Below are positions 27,480-35,695 of a DNA stretch of 64,000 nt, piece by piece (the stretch's first letter is position 1; each line of letters opens with the position of its first letter). The notes under the pieces are model-generated. The model was not told the origin of the DNA, did not search any database, and saw only the letters and a list, made by a program, of their open reading frames with translations. Source of the DNA: an uncultured Eubacteriales bacterium (GTDB lineage Bacteria; Bacillota; Clostridia; Oscillospirales; Oscillospiraceae); assembly GCA_900079765.1 (NCBI GenBank), contig LT599017.1, forward strand, positions 1,891,766 to 1,955,765. Direction: 5' to 3'. The position numbers and the translations under genes are program-made.

Positions 27480-27967
27480 TCCACGTCCTCCCCGCGATAG
27501 GTCTGCCGCTCCTCCGGGATTGCGAGGTCGGCCTCGATCTGCCGGGACAGGGCCCTCTGCTGGTTCTCGGTGAGACTGCCCATGACGGTCACGGCCTCGG
27601 GAACGGGCCTTTCCCCATCCGCTACGGCCACGGTCACAGTGCAGTCCTCGATGCCGAGAACTGCCGCCTTGTCCAGAATATATGCGCTGGTTTCTTCCTC
27701 TATGATTGCTTTCATCAGTCTTTCGTTTTCGTCATCTAAAAGAGTGCTGTACCCGGCGGCTTCCACCCTGTATTGAGCCAGGATGCCGGACAGGTCCCCC
27801 AGGTCCAGTGCGGCAACCGGCCGCAGTATGGCAAGCAAAAGCACCAGCCCGCCGGTGAGTCGCCCAACCTTGTGAACCGCGCCCGCCGGGGACAGGCTCT
27901 CGGCCAGGGCCACGATCATGGCCGCGCAGGTGATACCCACCAGCCAGGAACGAATTAGTTCTATCAT
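27476..27967 (-). CDS. spoIIIAF: Stage III sporulation protein AF
   Basis: 163 aa. Two N-terminal membrane segments (about 5-25 and 33-50), then a soluble domain (YSTLLDDENERLMKAIIEEETSAYI, VLGIEDCTVTVAV). The last also follows the ring-building fold. Overlaps spoIIIAE and spoIIIAG by 4 bases each, so it is tightly coupled. Confidence 0.93.
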   Translation of the reverse strand: MIELIRSWLVGITCAAMIVALAESLSPAGAVHKVGRLTGGLVLLLAILRPVAALDLGDLSGILAQYRVEAAGYSTLLDDENERLMKAIIEEETSAYILDKAAVLGIEDCTVTVAVADGERPVPEAVTVMGSLTENQQRALSRQIEADLAIPEERQTYRGEDVE

Positions 27968-29073
27968 ACCGTCACCACCGAAATGGCCGAGACCATAGAG
28001 ATGAGCAGGAGAAGAGCGCTGGCCCCCGTCATGCCCAGAACCAGCCCGAAGGCACCGCCGATGCTGTCAATGAGCCCCGCTACCCTGCCACCGGACACCG
28101 TGGCCGTAAGGGCCGCGGCAGCTTTATAGGTCAGGTAGTGGACGCCCAGATAGAGGAACGGGGCGATGCACATGCCCAGCACCGTCAGCATGCCGAAAAT
28201 CCCCACGGCGTTGCGCAGGATACCCGCCCCCGCCAGCACCGTCTCCGCCGCGTCGGACAGGATGCCGCCCACCACCGGTACCACGCTGGACACCGTAAAT
28301 TTTGCCGCCTTGATGGTGGCCGCATCGGCGGTGCCGGCAATGACTCCGCTCACCGTGAGATAGCCAACGAAGATCAGGAGAACGGCGGTCAGCAGCAAAG
28401 TCACGCCCCATTTAAGGGTGGCGCTGATGCGTTTGAGTCCCTCATTCCCCAGGGCGGCGTAGGCAGTACAGGATGCCACGTAGACATATACCATGGGCAG
28501 GAGCAGGCGGCTGATGAGGGTGAGGAGCAGGTCGGTAAAGAGCATAGTGGCAAGCTGTCGGGCCACCGCGCCGCCCGGCGAGCCGCTGGCGGCGGCCACC
28601 GCCGTGATGGTGGGCAGGAGGGCTTTGGAGAAAGTCTCCATATTCTCCAGCACCTCGCGGCCCAGGCCAATGAGAGAATTTACGTCGGCCACCGCCACAG
28701 CCGCTACCGCCAGGGAGCCCGCCACCGCCACCACGTCCAGACCCGTCTTACTCAGCGTACCGTACATTCCGTCGGCCAGGCCGCAGATCAGGACGATGAC
28801 CAGGAGGAGCACTCCACTGTGCACCGCCTTGCGAAGCGCGCCGGGAATCTGGTCGCTGCCGGTGCTCAGAATATTTTGGAGCCCCGCGTCCAGGTCGATA
28901 TCCGGGGTGAACCCTTGGTCAGGGGCATATTCCCCTGCCGCCTGCTCAAGGCCGGAGGTATCAAGCGCGTCCGCTTGAGCAGTGGTCACATTCTGCACAT
29001 CCGACGCCGAGGCCGCCCCCATAAGGAGGAGAGCCAGGGCAAGGAAGAGGAGAAAATACCGTCTCTTTCTCAT
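27964..29073 (-). CDS. spoIIIAE: Stage III sporulation protein AE
   Basis: 369 aa. A cleavable signal (MRKRRYFLLFLALALLLMGAASA) is followed by about 60 polar residues and six or more membrane segments with QIPGALRKAVHSGVLLLVIVL and SGGRVAGLIDSIGGAFGLVLGMTGASALLLLISM. Largest membrane component of the SpoIIIA complex, probably the channel or export base. Confidence 0.95.
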   Translation of the reverse strand: MRKRRYFLLFLALALLLMGAASASDVQNVTTAQADALDTSGLEQAAGEYAPDQGFTPDIDLDAGLQNILSTGSDQIPGALRKAVHSGVLLLVIVLICGLADGMYGTLSKTGLDVVAVAGSLAVAAVAVADVNSLIGLGREVLENMETFSKALLPTITAVAAASGSPGGAVARQLATMLFTDLLLTLISRLLLPMVYVYVASCTAYAALGNEGLKRISATLKWGVTLLLTAVLLIFVGYLTVSGVIAGTADAATIKAAKFTVSSVVPVVGGILSDAAETVLAGAGILRNAVGIFGMLTVLGMCIAPFLYLGVHYLTYKAAAALTATVSGGRVAGLIDSIGGAFGLVLGMTGASALLLLISMVSAISVVTV

Positions 29074-29080
29074 AAGTACC

Positions 29081-29467
29081 TCATAATAATCCCATTACCA
29101 TGTCCAGCACCGCCCGCACCAGCGGCAGTGCCACGAAGAGGGCGCAGGCCGCCCCCGCCGTCTCAAGAAAGGAGGCCAGCCCACCCTCCTTCGCGTCCCG
29201 GCACACCTCTGCCGAAACGTGGGTGACGATGGCAATGCCCACCGTCTTGATGACGGGAGCCAACACCGCCGGCTCAAGCCCCGCCGTGTCCGCCAGCATA
29301 TCCAGCAGGTCCCGGACACTCTGGATGGCCCCCAGCGCATAGGAGAGCAGGATCACTCCCGCGGCCAGCGCCAGCACCAGACCCAGTTCCTGCACGTTCT
29401 TCTTTACCACCACCGCGCAAATGGCGGCGATAATGGCCACGGCAGCCAGTTTCAGGATGTCCGTCAT
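29081..29467 (-). CDS. spoIIIAD: Stage III sporulation protein AD
   Basis: 128 aa with four membrane segments. Typical sequence: VVKKNVQELGLVLALAAGVILLSYALGAI and PVIKTVGIAIVTHVSAEVCRDAKEGGLASFLETAGAACALFVALPLV. Related to type III secretion membrane proteins. 4-base overlap with spoIIIAC. Confidence 0.95.
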   Translation of the reverse strand: MTDILKLAAVAIIAAICAVVVKKNVQELGLVLALAAGVILLSYALGAIQSVRDLLDMLADTAGLEPAVLAPVIKTVGIAIVTHVSAEVCRDAKEGGLASFLETAGAACALFVALPLVRAVLDMVMGLL

Positions 29468-29658
29468 AGACCGAATAGGTTCTTCACCAGGGTGAACAGG
29501 TCGCTGATCTCCTGCACCACCATCATGAGCACCACTACCAGCCCGGCGAGCGTGGTCATGGTGGCCTGTTCGTCCCGGCCCGAGCGGGTAAGCACCTGGT
29601 TGAGCACTGAGACAAGGATGCCGATGGCGGCTATTTTAAAAATCAAATCAACATTCAT
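29464..29658 (-). CDS. spoIIIAC: Stage III sporulation protein AC
   Basis: 64 aa, two membrane segments: DLIFKIAAIGILVSVLNQVL and MTTLAGLVVVLMMVVQEISDLF. Gene order fixes the identity. The 61 bases before it contain a CCGCCGCGCGGCGG palindrome, the only real gap inside the operon. Confidence 0.95.
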   Translation of the reverse strand: MNVDLIFKIAAIGILVSVLNQVLTRSGRDEQATMTTLAGLVVVLMMVVQEISDLFTLVKNLFGL

Positions 29659-29719
29659 ATTGAAATTTCCTCTCCCTCTCTGGAGCTGTCCGCCGCGCGG
29701 CGGGCCAAGGGGGTTATTT

Positions 29720-30232
29720 TCACAGCAGTAAAATTACGAGGAATGCCCCAACGGATAGGCCAAGCGCGCCGTAGACCCGGCCCAGCCGGGTCCGCTCCTC
29801 GGCGGCGGCAGCGAGGCACTGGCCGAGCCGGGCCTGGGCCAGCGCCAGGGCCTCGCCCTGCCCCTCGCCGTCATACCGGCCCAATATTCCGCCGAGCTCC
29901 CGGAGAATCATCAGGTCCTCCTGGCCCAGTTCCATGGGGACGGCCTCCAGTGCCTCATTCCAGAGTTCCGACAGAGTCCGCTCTCCCAAGTCGGAAAGTC
30001 CGCTCAGGCAGCGGGCGAAAAAGATGTTGACCGGGGGTTGAGCCTGCCTTGCCAGCCGTTCCAACAGCGCCGGCATGGGCGTTAAACGAAAGGTAAGTTC
30101 CCTCTCTAATAGCTCCAGCGCGCCCAGCATGGCCCGGATAGACCTGACCCGCCGCTCCAGTCGGGCGGTAGCCGAAAGGCCCAAATAAGCCCCGCCGCCC
30201 GCCAGCAGGACGGCTCCAATCAGCTTGAGCAT
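29720..30232 (-). CDS. spoIIIAB: Stage III sporulation protein AB
   Basis: 170 aa. N-terminal membrane segment (LIGAVLLAGGGAYLGLSA), a helical domain with GALELLERELTFRLTPMPALLERLA, and a C-terminal membrane segment. Resembles type II secretion GspF-like proteins and likely works with the ATPase SpoIIIAA. Overlaps the spoIIIAA stop by 13 bases. Confidence 0.95.
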   Translation of the reverse strand: MLKLIGAVLLAGGGAYLGLSATARLERRVRSIRAMLGALELLERELTFRLTPMPALLERLARQAQPPVNIFFARCLSGLSDLGERTLSELWNEALEAVPMELGQEDLMILRELGGILGRYDGEGQGEALALAQARLGQCLAAAAEERTRLGRVYGALGLSVGAFLVILLL

Positions 30233-31161
30233 GCCGCCGCCTCCAGTCTTTTCACCTGGTAGCGCCGGGCCCCATCCTGCCAGCCGATCGTGACCAGGCG
30301 GCGGAAGATGTTCTGTTCCAAGAGCTTGCGGTACAGGGGGCGTGTCCTGAGGTCATCCAAGTTCTCCCCGTGGGCGGTGGCGAGAAGCGCGACGCCGCAG
30401 TTGGCCGCCATCTCCAACGCCACGCAGTCGGCCGGGGCGGTGATCTCGTCGGCGGCCAGCACCTGGGGATTCATCCCACGCAGCAGCATAAGGAGTCCCA
30501 CGTCCTTGGGGCAGCCATCCATCACGTCGGTGTGCCGCCCCACATCAAACTGGGGCAGGCCCTCGTACATAGCGGCCAACTCGCCCCGCTCATCGGCCAC
30601 ACCGACCCGCAGGGGGGGCGTCCCCTCCCCGTCCGAGAGCACACGGATGAGGTCCCTCAGGAGAGTGGTCTTGCCCCAGCCGGGCGGCGACAGGATGAGT
30701 GTGCTGCGGAGCGTTCCGCTCTCCGTAAGCTCGTCCAAAACCTGGCCTGCCGCGCCCGTTGCGGGTCGGGCGATGCGGATTGACAGGGAGGAAAACTGCC
30801 TCAGATTGGTCACCACCCCGTCCTTCACCACGCCGCTGCCGCAGATGCCGATGCGGTGACCGCCCCGGACGGTGAAGAAGCCGCCCCGCACCCGGTCCAG
30901 GGCGGTGTGGGCCGAGGCTTGGGTGGCAATCTCGAGCACCTGATTTAAGTCGGCGGGAGTCACGGCTGCTCCCTCGCAGCCGGGGAGTGTCTCCTCCTCC
31001 GAACGGTACGCAATCGTCATAGGCCTGCCGCATCGCAGGCGTAGCTCCTCCGCCGCGCTCTGCTTTCCCGGCGGCAGCCGCTCCGCCGCCCGGCGCATGG
31101 CAGGCGGCAGCAGTGCCGCCGCCTGCAGAAACCGCGCCCCGCCGTCCATTGTCGTTATCAC
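30220..31161 (-). CDS. spoIIIAA: Stage III sporulation protein AA, ATPase
   Basis: 313 aa from the GTG at 31161. Walker A SPPGWGKTTLLRDL, then VADERGELA, DVMDGCPKDVGLLMLLRGMNPQVLAADEI (Walker B region) and LLATAHGENLDDL. It is a secretion-type ATPase that powers the SpoIIIA complex. An ATG six codons upstream (31179) is possible but lacks a ribosome binding site, whereas GAGGAG lies 10 bases before the GTG. First gene of the operon. Confidence 0.93.
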   Translation of the reverse strand: MITTMDGGARFLQAAALLPPAMRRAAERLPPGKQSAAEELRLRCGRPMTIAYRSEEETLPGCEGAAVTPADLNQVLEIATQASAHTALDRVRGGFFTVRGGHRIGICGSGVVKDGVVTNLRQFSSLSIRIARPATGAAGQVLDELTESGTLRSTLILSPPGWGKTTLLRDLIRVLSDGEGTPPLRVGVADERGELAAMYEGLPQFDVGRHTDVMDGCPKDVGLLMLLRGMNPQVLAADEITAPADCVALEMAANCGVALLATAHGENLDDLRTRPLYRKLLEQNIFRRLVTIGWQDGARRYQVKRLEAAACSS

Positions 31162-31205
31162 GTGTTCCACGCTCCTCATTGGTATCAGCTTGTCTTACTG
31201 GCACA

Positions 31206-31234
31206 ATCCTATGAGGGCATGTCCGGGAATATGA
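31206..31234 (-). promoter_or_regulatory. Sigma-E-like promoter of the spoIIIA operon
   Basis: Minus strand TCATATT (31228-31234), 14-base spacer, CATAGGAT (31206-31213). The sigma-E consensus is KMATATT-N14/15-CATACAnT. B. subtilis spoIIIA is sigma-E dependent, which agrees. Confidence 0.65.
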
Positions 31235-31360
31235 GCCCTTGTCCCATTTTTATAGAATTAAATTCTGAGCACAGCCATCACATTTGTGGTACAATCATAA
31301 TAGGTGCCCGGCCATTTCTATTGCCGGGGCCAAAACGGAACATATGGGTGAAATAGTAAT

Positions 31361-31837
31361 ATGGAATTATCCTTTCGATTCGCAAATGAGACTGATGCGG
31401 AACTGATTTTGCGGTTTATCAGGGAGCTGGCACAGTATGAGAATATGCTCGATGAGGTTGTCGCCACCGAAGAGGACCTGAAAGAGTGGATTTTTGAAAA
31501 TAAAAAGGCAGAGGTCCTGTTCGCGGTGGTGGGCGGCCTGGAGATCGGATTCGCCCTCTTCTTTCATAATTTCTCCACTTTTCTGGGCCGGGCGGGCCTC
31601 TATCTGGAGGATCTGTTCGTGAGGCCGGAGTACAGGGGTCACGGCTTTGGCAGGGCCGTTTTAAAGGAGCTTGCCAGGATCGCCGTGGAGCGGGGCTGCG
31701 GCAGGTTGGAGTGGTGGTGCCTGGACTGGAACCAGCCCAGCATCGATTTCTACCTCTCTATGGGAGCCCAGCCCATGGGCGACTGGACAGTCTACCGGCT
31801 CACAGGCGACACGCTGAAAGCGCTGGCAGGTGAATGA
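31361..31837 (+). CDS. GNAT family N-acetyltransferase (SSAT-like)
   Basis: 158 aa. ELILRFIRELAQYENMLDEVVATEEDLKEWIF is the N-terminal pattern of the spermidine/thialysine acetyltransferase (SSAT) branch. GLYLEDLFVRPEYRGHGFGRAVLKELARIAVERGCGRLEW holds the acetyl-CoA loop RGHGFG. WNQPSIDFYLSMGAQPM closes the domain. It likely acetylates an amine, polyamine or lysine analogue; not provable here. Single gene between divergent and convergent neighbours. Confidence 0.85.
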   Translation: MELSFRFANETDAELILRFIRELAQYENMLDEVVATEEDLKEWIFENKKAEVLFAVVGGLEIGFALFFHNFSTFLGRAGLYLEDLFVRPEYRGHGFGRAVLKELARIAVERGCGRLEWWCLDWNQPSIDFYLSMGAQPMGDWTVYRLTGDTLKALAGE

Positions 31838-31845
31838 GGTTACAA

Positions 31846-31883
31846 AAAAAGAGGCCCCGTCCATTTGGACGGGGCCTCTTTTT
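31846..31883. terminator. Bidirectional terminator between GNAT gene and yebC
   Basis: AAAAAGAGGCCCCGTCC, loop ATTT, GGACGGGGCCTCTTTTT. Confidence 0.93.
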
Positions 31884-31888
31884 CATAT

Positions 31889-32617
31889 TTATTCCTGCTC
31901 CCAGTTGTGCCAGACGTTCTGCACGTCGTCGTTCTCCTCCAGAATATCGATGAGCTTTTCCATGTTCTTAATATCCTCGGGGTCGGTGAGCTTAACATAG
32001 GTCTGGGGCACCATCTCCACCTGGGCAGAGATGAATTCATAGCCCTTGCTCTCCAGCGCCTCCAGGGTGGCGCCGAAGTCATCGGGGGCGGTGGTGATCT
32101 CAAAGACCTCGTCATCGGCCTTCATGTCCTCGGCGCCAGCATCCAAGGCGTCCATCATGACGGTGTCCTCATCCAGATCCTCTCTCTCGAGGACGATGAC
32201 GCCCTTCTGGTCAAAGGACCAGGACACACAGCCGGTGGCACCCAGCCCCTTACCATACTTGTCCAAGTGGTGGCGGACCTCGGGGGCGGTACGGTTGCGG
32301 TTATCCGTCAGCGCCTCAACGATGACGGCCACGCCGGAGGGGCCGTAGCCCTCATAGACTACATTCTCAAAGCTGTCGGCATTGCCCGAACCCAGGGCCT
32401 TTTCAATGGTGCGCTTAATGTTGTCGTTAGGCATGTTGGCAGCCTTGGCCTTGGCGACGACGGTGGCCAGGCGGGAGTTGTTGACGGGATCGCCGCTGCC
32501 GCCGGCCTTGACCGCCACGATCATCTCGCGGGCAATCTTGGTAAACATCTGAGAGCGCTTGGCGTCCGCTGCGCCCTTGGTTTTTTGTATGTTATGCCAC
32601 TTGGAATGTCCAGACAT
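31889..32617 (-). CDS. YebC/PmpR family regulator
   Basis: 242 aa. Starts MSGHSKWHNIQKTKGAADAKR, the family hallmark; YEGYGPSGVAVIVEALTDNRNRT is the central signature. Family members are described as DNA-binding regulators and, more recently, as helpers of translation through proline runs. ATG 32617 has GAGGA upstream; the 16-residue extension is not conserved. Confidence 0.95.
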   Translation of the reverse strand: MSGHSKWHNIQKTKGAADAKRSQMFTKIAREMIVAVKAGGSGDPVNNSRLATVVAKAKAANMPNDNIKRTIEKALGSGNADSFENVVYEGYGPSGVAVIVEALTDNRNRTAPEVRHHLDKYGKGLGATGCVSWSFDQKGVIVLEREDLDEDTVMMDALDAGAEDMKADDEVFEITTAPDDFGATLEALESKGYEFISAQVEMVPQTYVKLTDPEDIKNMEKLIDILEENDDVQNVWHNWEQE

Positions 32618-32686
32618 ATGTTCTCGTTCCTCTCTCAAAAAGTCGCAACCCAAAGTGTAGCACAATTATCGTCCGGTTTCAACCCC

Positions 32687-33481
32687 TTAGAGGTAGGAAA
32701 ATACCTCGTGATGCCGGTTTGAAATTACGATTTTCAAATTGGGAAAGCCTTCTTCAAGCCATCTGGCCAGCACGGGACACACCACGTTCTCAGTGGGAAA
32801 GTGCCCGGCATCGATTAGGCTGAGGCCCATAGCCCTGGCGTCCAGAAATTCGTGATAGCGCACGTCGGAGGTGACGAAGGTGTCGCAGCCTTTTGCCAGT
32901 GCGTCACCCATCATATCGGCGCAGGCGCCTCCGCCCACAGCCACCCGGCAGACGGGCCTGCCGCCATCCACGTAACGCACGCCGTTCGCACTCAGTGTGT
33001 CCTTGACGAACGCGGAGAACTCCGCCGCACTCTTCTCCCCCGCCGCATTCCCTACCCGGCCAATGCCGTAGGGGGCGCCGGCCGGGTCCACCCCGTCCTG
33101 ATGGAGCTGCTCGATATCGGCAAGCGCCAGCTGCCGGGCCAGTGCGTCGTTGACGCCGTCCCTCACCGCGTCCAGGTTGGTGTGAGCACAAATGGCGGCA
33201 ATTCGGTTCTCCACCAGGGCCAGTAGAGTGCGGCCCGTGGGCGTGCCGTCGGTAACGCCCTTGGCGGGATGGAAAATGACGGGGTGATGAGCCACCACCA
33301 GCTCCGCGCCGATTTCGATGGCCTCGCGTACCACCTCCTCGGTGATGTCCAGCGCAATCAGAATTCTGGTTACGTGCTGGTCTCCACGGCCCACCAGAAG
33401 GCCCGCGTTGTCAAAGGACATCTGGAGGCCAAAGGGGGCCAGCCCATCCAGATACTCATAGATCTCTTTTACCGCCGCCAT
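32687..33481 (-). CDS. Nif3-like dinuclear metal centre protein
   Basis: 264 aa. NGG1p-interacting factor 3/YqfO family without the extra PII-like insert. Metal-binding motifs are LVVAHHPVIFHP, CAHTNLDAVRDGVND and FVTSDVRYHEFLDA...IDAGHFPTE. Possibly a GTP cyclohydrolase-like or hydrolase fold; function unknown. It overlaps trmK by 13 bases, a pairing conserved in Firmicutes (YqfN-YqfO). Confidence 0.92.
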   Translation of the reverse strand: MAAVKEIYEYLDGLAPFGLQMSFDNAGLLVGRGDQHVTRILIALDITEEVVREAIEIGAELVVAHHPVIFHPAKGVTDGTPTGRTLLALVENRIAAICAHTNLDAVRDGVNDALARQLALADIEQLHQDGVDPAGAPYGIGRVGNAAGEKSAAEFSAFVKDTLSANGVRYVDGGRPVCRVAVGGGACADMMGDALAKGCDTFVTSDVRYHEFLDARAMGLSLIDAGHFPTENVVCPVLARWLEEGFPNLKIVISNRHHEVFSYL

Positions 33482-34182
33482 GCGTCCCACTCTTCTTCCA
33501 TTTTTTTAAGTCCTATAGCGGCCTGCTCCAATTCCTCCCGCCTGACAATATCCTCCGGCTTGGCGGAGCGCCGTACGCCTAAAACGGCACTCTCCGCACG
33601 TCTGACAAGCTTTTCGAGGTACTGCCCACGAAGGGGGGCGTCCATACCCTGTGTCTGCCGCCCGGCCCATACCTCGGCCTGGGTGAGAGGTTCGTCTTGG
33701 CCGGGAGTCACCAGAAAAGTGCTGTAAATAGTCTTCCCTTCACAGGTCAACAGCTCGCGCTCGATGCGAAATCCATGGCCGTTGAGCCAGGCGCGCAGCT
33801 CAGGGTGGGCCGTCATGGGCTGGAGAAGAAAACGGAGCCCCCCCTCCGCCGTCCATGGGGCTGCGGCGAGGATCTGGGCAATGGTCTCCCCTCCCATGCC
33901 TGCGATGGCAACGGTGTCTACCTCGTCAGACGCGATGTGGTCGAGTCCGTCGCACATGCGGAAGGACATCCGCTCCGCCACACCATATCGCTCCGCCGTC
34001 TGCCGCGCCCGGTCCAAGGGGCCCTCACGCAGGTCGGAGGCAATGGCATGGTCAAGTACGCCGCTGAGGATGAGCCAGACAGGCAGATAGGCGTGGTCGG
34101 TGCCTACGTCGGCAAAGCGGGCCCCACGGGGCACCAGCCCGGCCACCGACTGCAGTCGGGGCGAGAGCTCAAATATCCGCAA
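33469..34182 (-). CDS. trmK: tRNA (adenine(22)-N(1))-methyltransferase
   Basis: 237 aa. SAM-binding motif I is FADVGTDHAYLPVWL, motif IV AGMGGETIAQIL; QPMTAHPELRAWLNGHGF follows. The C-terminus is helical. It makes m1A22 in tRNA. A TTG start at 34182 with GGAGGT 8 bases upstream gives the usual N-terminus. Confidence 0.93.
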   Translation of the reverse strand: MRIFELSPRLQSVAGLVPRGARFADVGTDHAYLPVWLILSGVLDHAIASDLREGPLDRARQTAERYGVAERMSFRMCDGLDHIASDEVDTVAIAGMGGETIAQILAAAPWTAEGGLRFLLQPMTAHPELRAWLNGHGFRIERELLTCEGKTIYSTFLVTPGQDEPLTQAEVWAGRQTQGMDAPLRGQYLEKLVRRAESAVLGVRRSAKPEDIVRREELEQAAIGLKKMEEEWDAWRR

Positions 34183-34214
34183 AGCGGGTCCACCTCCTTT
34201 TGGTATATTTACAA

Positions 34215-34246
34215 AAAAAGAGAGCGGCGCGGGCCGCTCTCTTTTT
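34215..34246. terminator. Bidirectional terminator between trmK and DUF1858 gene
   Basis: AAAAAGAGAGCGGC, loop GCGG, GCCGCTCTCTTTTT. Confidence 0.92.
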
Positions 34247-34258
34247 CGTGTGGCGCAA

Positions 34259-34465
34259 TTACTTCCCGGCAGGAATCAGAGCGTTCAAGGAGCTGAGCAG
34301 CTCGTCGACCTCAACACCGTGGACCATACAGGCCTGCTCGACAGTCTCACCGCGGGAAGAGGGGCAGCCCAGACAGTGCATGCCGATAGCGAGGAAAGCG
34401 GGTGCCGTCTCGGGAGCGATATCGAGGATATCCCCGATAATTGTGTCCTTTGTAATCTGAACCAT
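34259..34465 (-). CDS. DUF1858 (hybrid-cluster-protein-associated redox) small protein
   Basis: 68 aa: MVQITKDTIIGDILDIAPE, then GMHCLGCPSSRGETVEQACMVHGVEVDELLSSLNALI. The CxxC pair (CLGC) gives the redox disulphide domain its name. Partner unknown. GGAGG precedes the ATG, and it has its own strong promoter and terminator. Confidence 0.92.
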   Translation of the reverse strand: MVQITKDTIIGDILDIAPETAPAFLAIGMHCLGCPSSRGETVEQACMVHGVEVDELLSSLNALIPAGK

Positions 34466-34499
34466 AGTGGTAAACCTCCAAAATAACTAGGATAAGAGT

Positions 34500-34528
34500 A
34501 GTATATCCCAACTCGTCCTATTTTTCAA
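34500..34528 (-). promoter_or_regulatory. DUF1858 gene promoter
   Basis: TTGAAA (34523-34528), 17-base spacer, TATACT (34500-34505). Confidence 0.8.
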
Positions 34529-34568
34529 TAGGAATATCCTCATTTCCTACTATTTTAATAGAAAATAG

Positions 34569-34601
34569 AAAAGGAGACGTTCCGAAGAACGTCTCCTTTT
34601 T
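34569..34601 (-). terminator. Terminator after zinc-ribbon gene
   Basis: AAAAGGAGACGTTC, loop CGAA, GAACGTCTCCTTTTT; A/T runs on both sides. Confidence 0.9.
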
Positions 34602-34615
34602 GTTCGGCTAAGAGA

Positions 34616-34897
34616 TTAGCCCTGCTCCTCGCGCATACGAGCAAAGCACTCGCTGCAGTACACGGGGCGGTCGGACTTGGGCTCAAAGGGAACCTTCGCC
34701 TCACCACCGCAAGCGGCGCAGGTGGCGGTGAAGTACTCGCGGGGGCCACGGGCGGCATTCTTGCGGGTGTCGCGGCAGCTCTTGCAGCGCTGGGGCTCAT
34801 TCTGGAAGCCGCGCTCCGCATAGAACTCCTGCTCACCGGCGGTGAACACGAACTCCTGGCCACATTCCTTGCATGTAAGCGTCTTGTCTTCGAACAT
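34616..34897 (-). CDS. Zinc-ribbon small protein
   Basis: 93 aa with four CxxC pairs: CKECG, CKSC, CAACGG and CSECF, enough for two zinc ribbons. Starts MFEDKTLTCKECGQEFVFTAGEQEFYAERGF, a pattern common in clostridial zinc-ribbon proteins of unknown function. GAGAGGG lies upstream. It follows sigH on the same strand by 76 bases without an obvious terminator, so it may be expressed with sigH. Confidence 0.88.
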   Translation of the reverse strand: MFEDKTLTCKECGQEFVFTAGEQEFYAERGFQNEPQRCKSCRDTRKNAARGPREYFTATCAACGGEAKVPFEPKSDRPVYCSECFARMREEQG

Positions 34898-34973
34898 AGT
34901 TTTTTCCCTCTCTTTGACTCGTTTGCCCAGGCCCGGAAATATCCGATTTTGCTGGGACGGTGTAATATTGCGC

Positions 34974-35612
34974 TCAGCTTACGCTGATGTCGCCAGATTG
35001 GAAGTGCTGCGCCAATTTACGCCTGATGCGCTGGACAGCGTTGTCCACCGATTTCGGGGACCTGTTTACCTCGGCTGCGATTTCAGAATAGGATAATCCA
35101 TTCAAATACAACCCAAGGATTTTTGTTTCGAAACCGGACAATTGGCCATTGAGCACATCCATGCGCTCCTGAAATTCCTCCCTGCCGATCATAATGGCCT
35201 CAGGGTCTTCCAGGTGTTGTTGGTCTGTGCCGTAAGCGCAGCGGTCTGCGTTCCCGTCAAGAGAAGGGGTTCCGAATGAGACATAGGTATTTAGCGGGGT
35301 GTGTTTATCTCGAGATGCCGCTTTTATGGCGGAGCGTACACGATTTTTGATGCAGATCTCCGCGTAAGTGCGGAAACTGGCTCCCCTCTCCGGAGTGAAT
35401 ACCCGAATTGCGGAGAGCAACCCCACCATACCTTCCTGAATCAGGTCCTCACTGTCCCCTCCCGCAAGGAAGTAGGGACGGGCGCAAATGCGAACCAGAC
35501 GGTGGTAACGCGTCACGAGCGCCTCCTCTGCAATGCGGTCGCCTAGTGCGGCCTGCCGGCACAGGGCCTCGTCCGTGAGATCTTCCATCAAGGGCTTGGA
35601 ACTTGGTCTCAT
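34974..35612 (-). CDS. sigH: RNA polymerase sigma-H factor
   Basis: 212 aa. Region 2: ALVTRYHRLVRICARPYFLAGGDSEDLIQEGMVGLLSAIRVF; region 4: LSGFETKILGLYLNGLSYSEIAAEVNRSPKSVDNAVQRIRRKLA. Close to Spo0H, the sigma factor for early sporulation and stationary phase. ATG 35612 follows AAAGGAG by 9 bases. Confidence 0.92.
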   Translation of the reverse strand: MRPSSKPLMEDLTDEALCRQAALGDRIAEEALVTRYHRLVRICARPYFLAGGDSEDLIQEGMVGLLSAIRVFTPERGASFRTYAEICIKNRVRSAIKAASRDKHTPLNTYVSFGTPSLDGNADRCAYGTDQQHLEDPEAIMIGREEFQERMDVLNGQLSGFETKILGLYLNGLSYSEIAAEVNRSPKSVDNAVQRIRRKLAQHFQSGDISVS

Positions 35613-35630
35613 TCCCAAATCTCCTTTGAC

Positions 35631-35659
35631 ATTAAAACAGAAAACAGAAAAAATGTCAA
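35631..35659 (-). promoter_or_regulatory. sigH promoter
   Basis: TTGACA (35654-35659), 17-base spacer, TTTAAT (35631-35636); the ribosome binding site follows almost at once, so the leader is very short. Confidence 0.75.
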
Positions 35660-35695
35660 GAGTTTATGCAAATTAATTTATTCTTATCACAAAAA

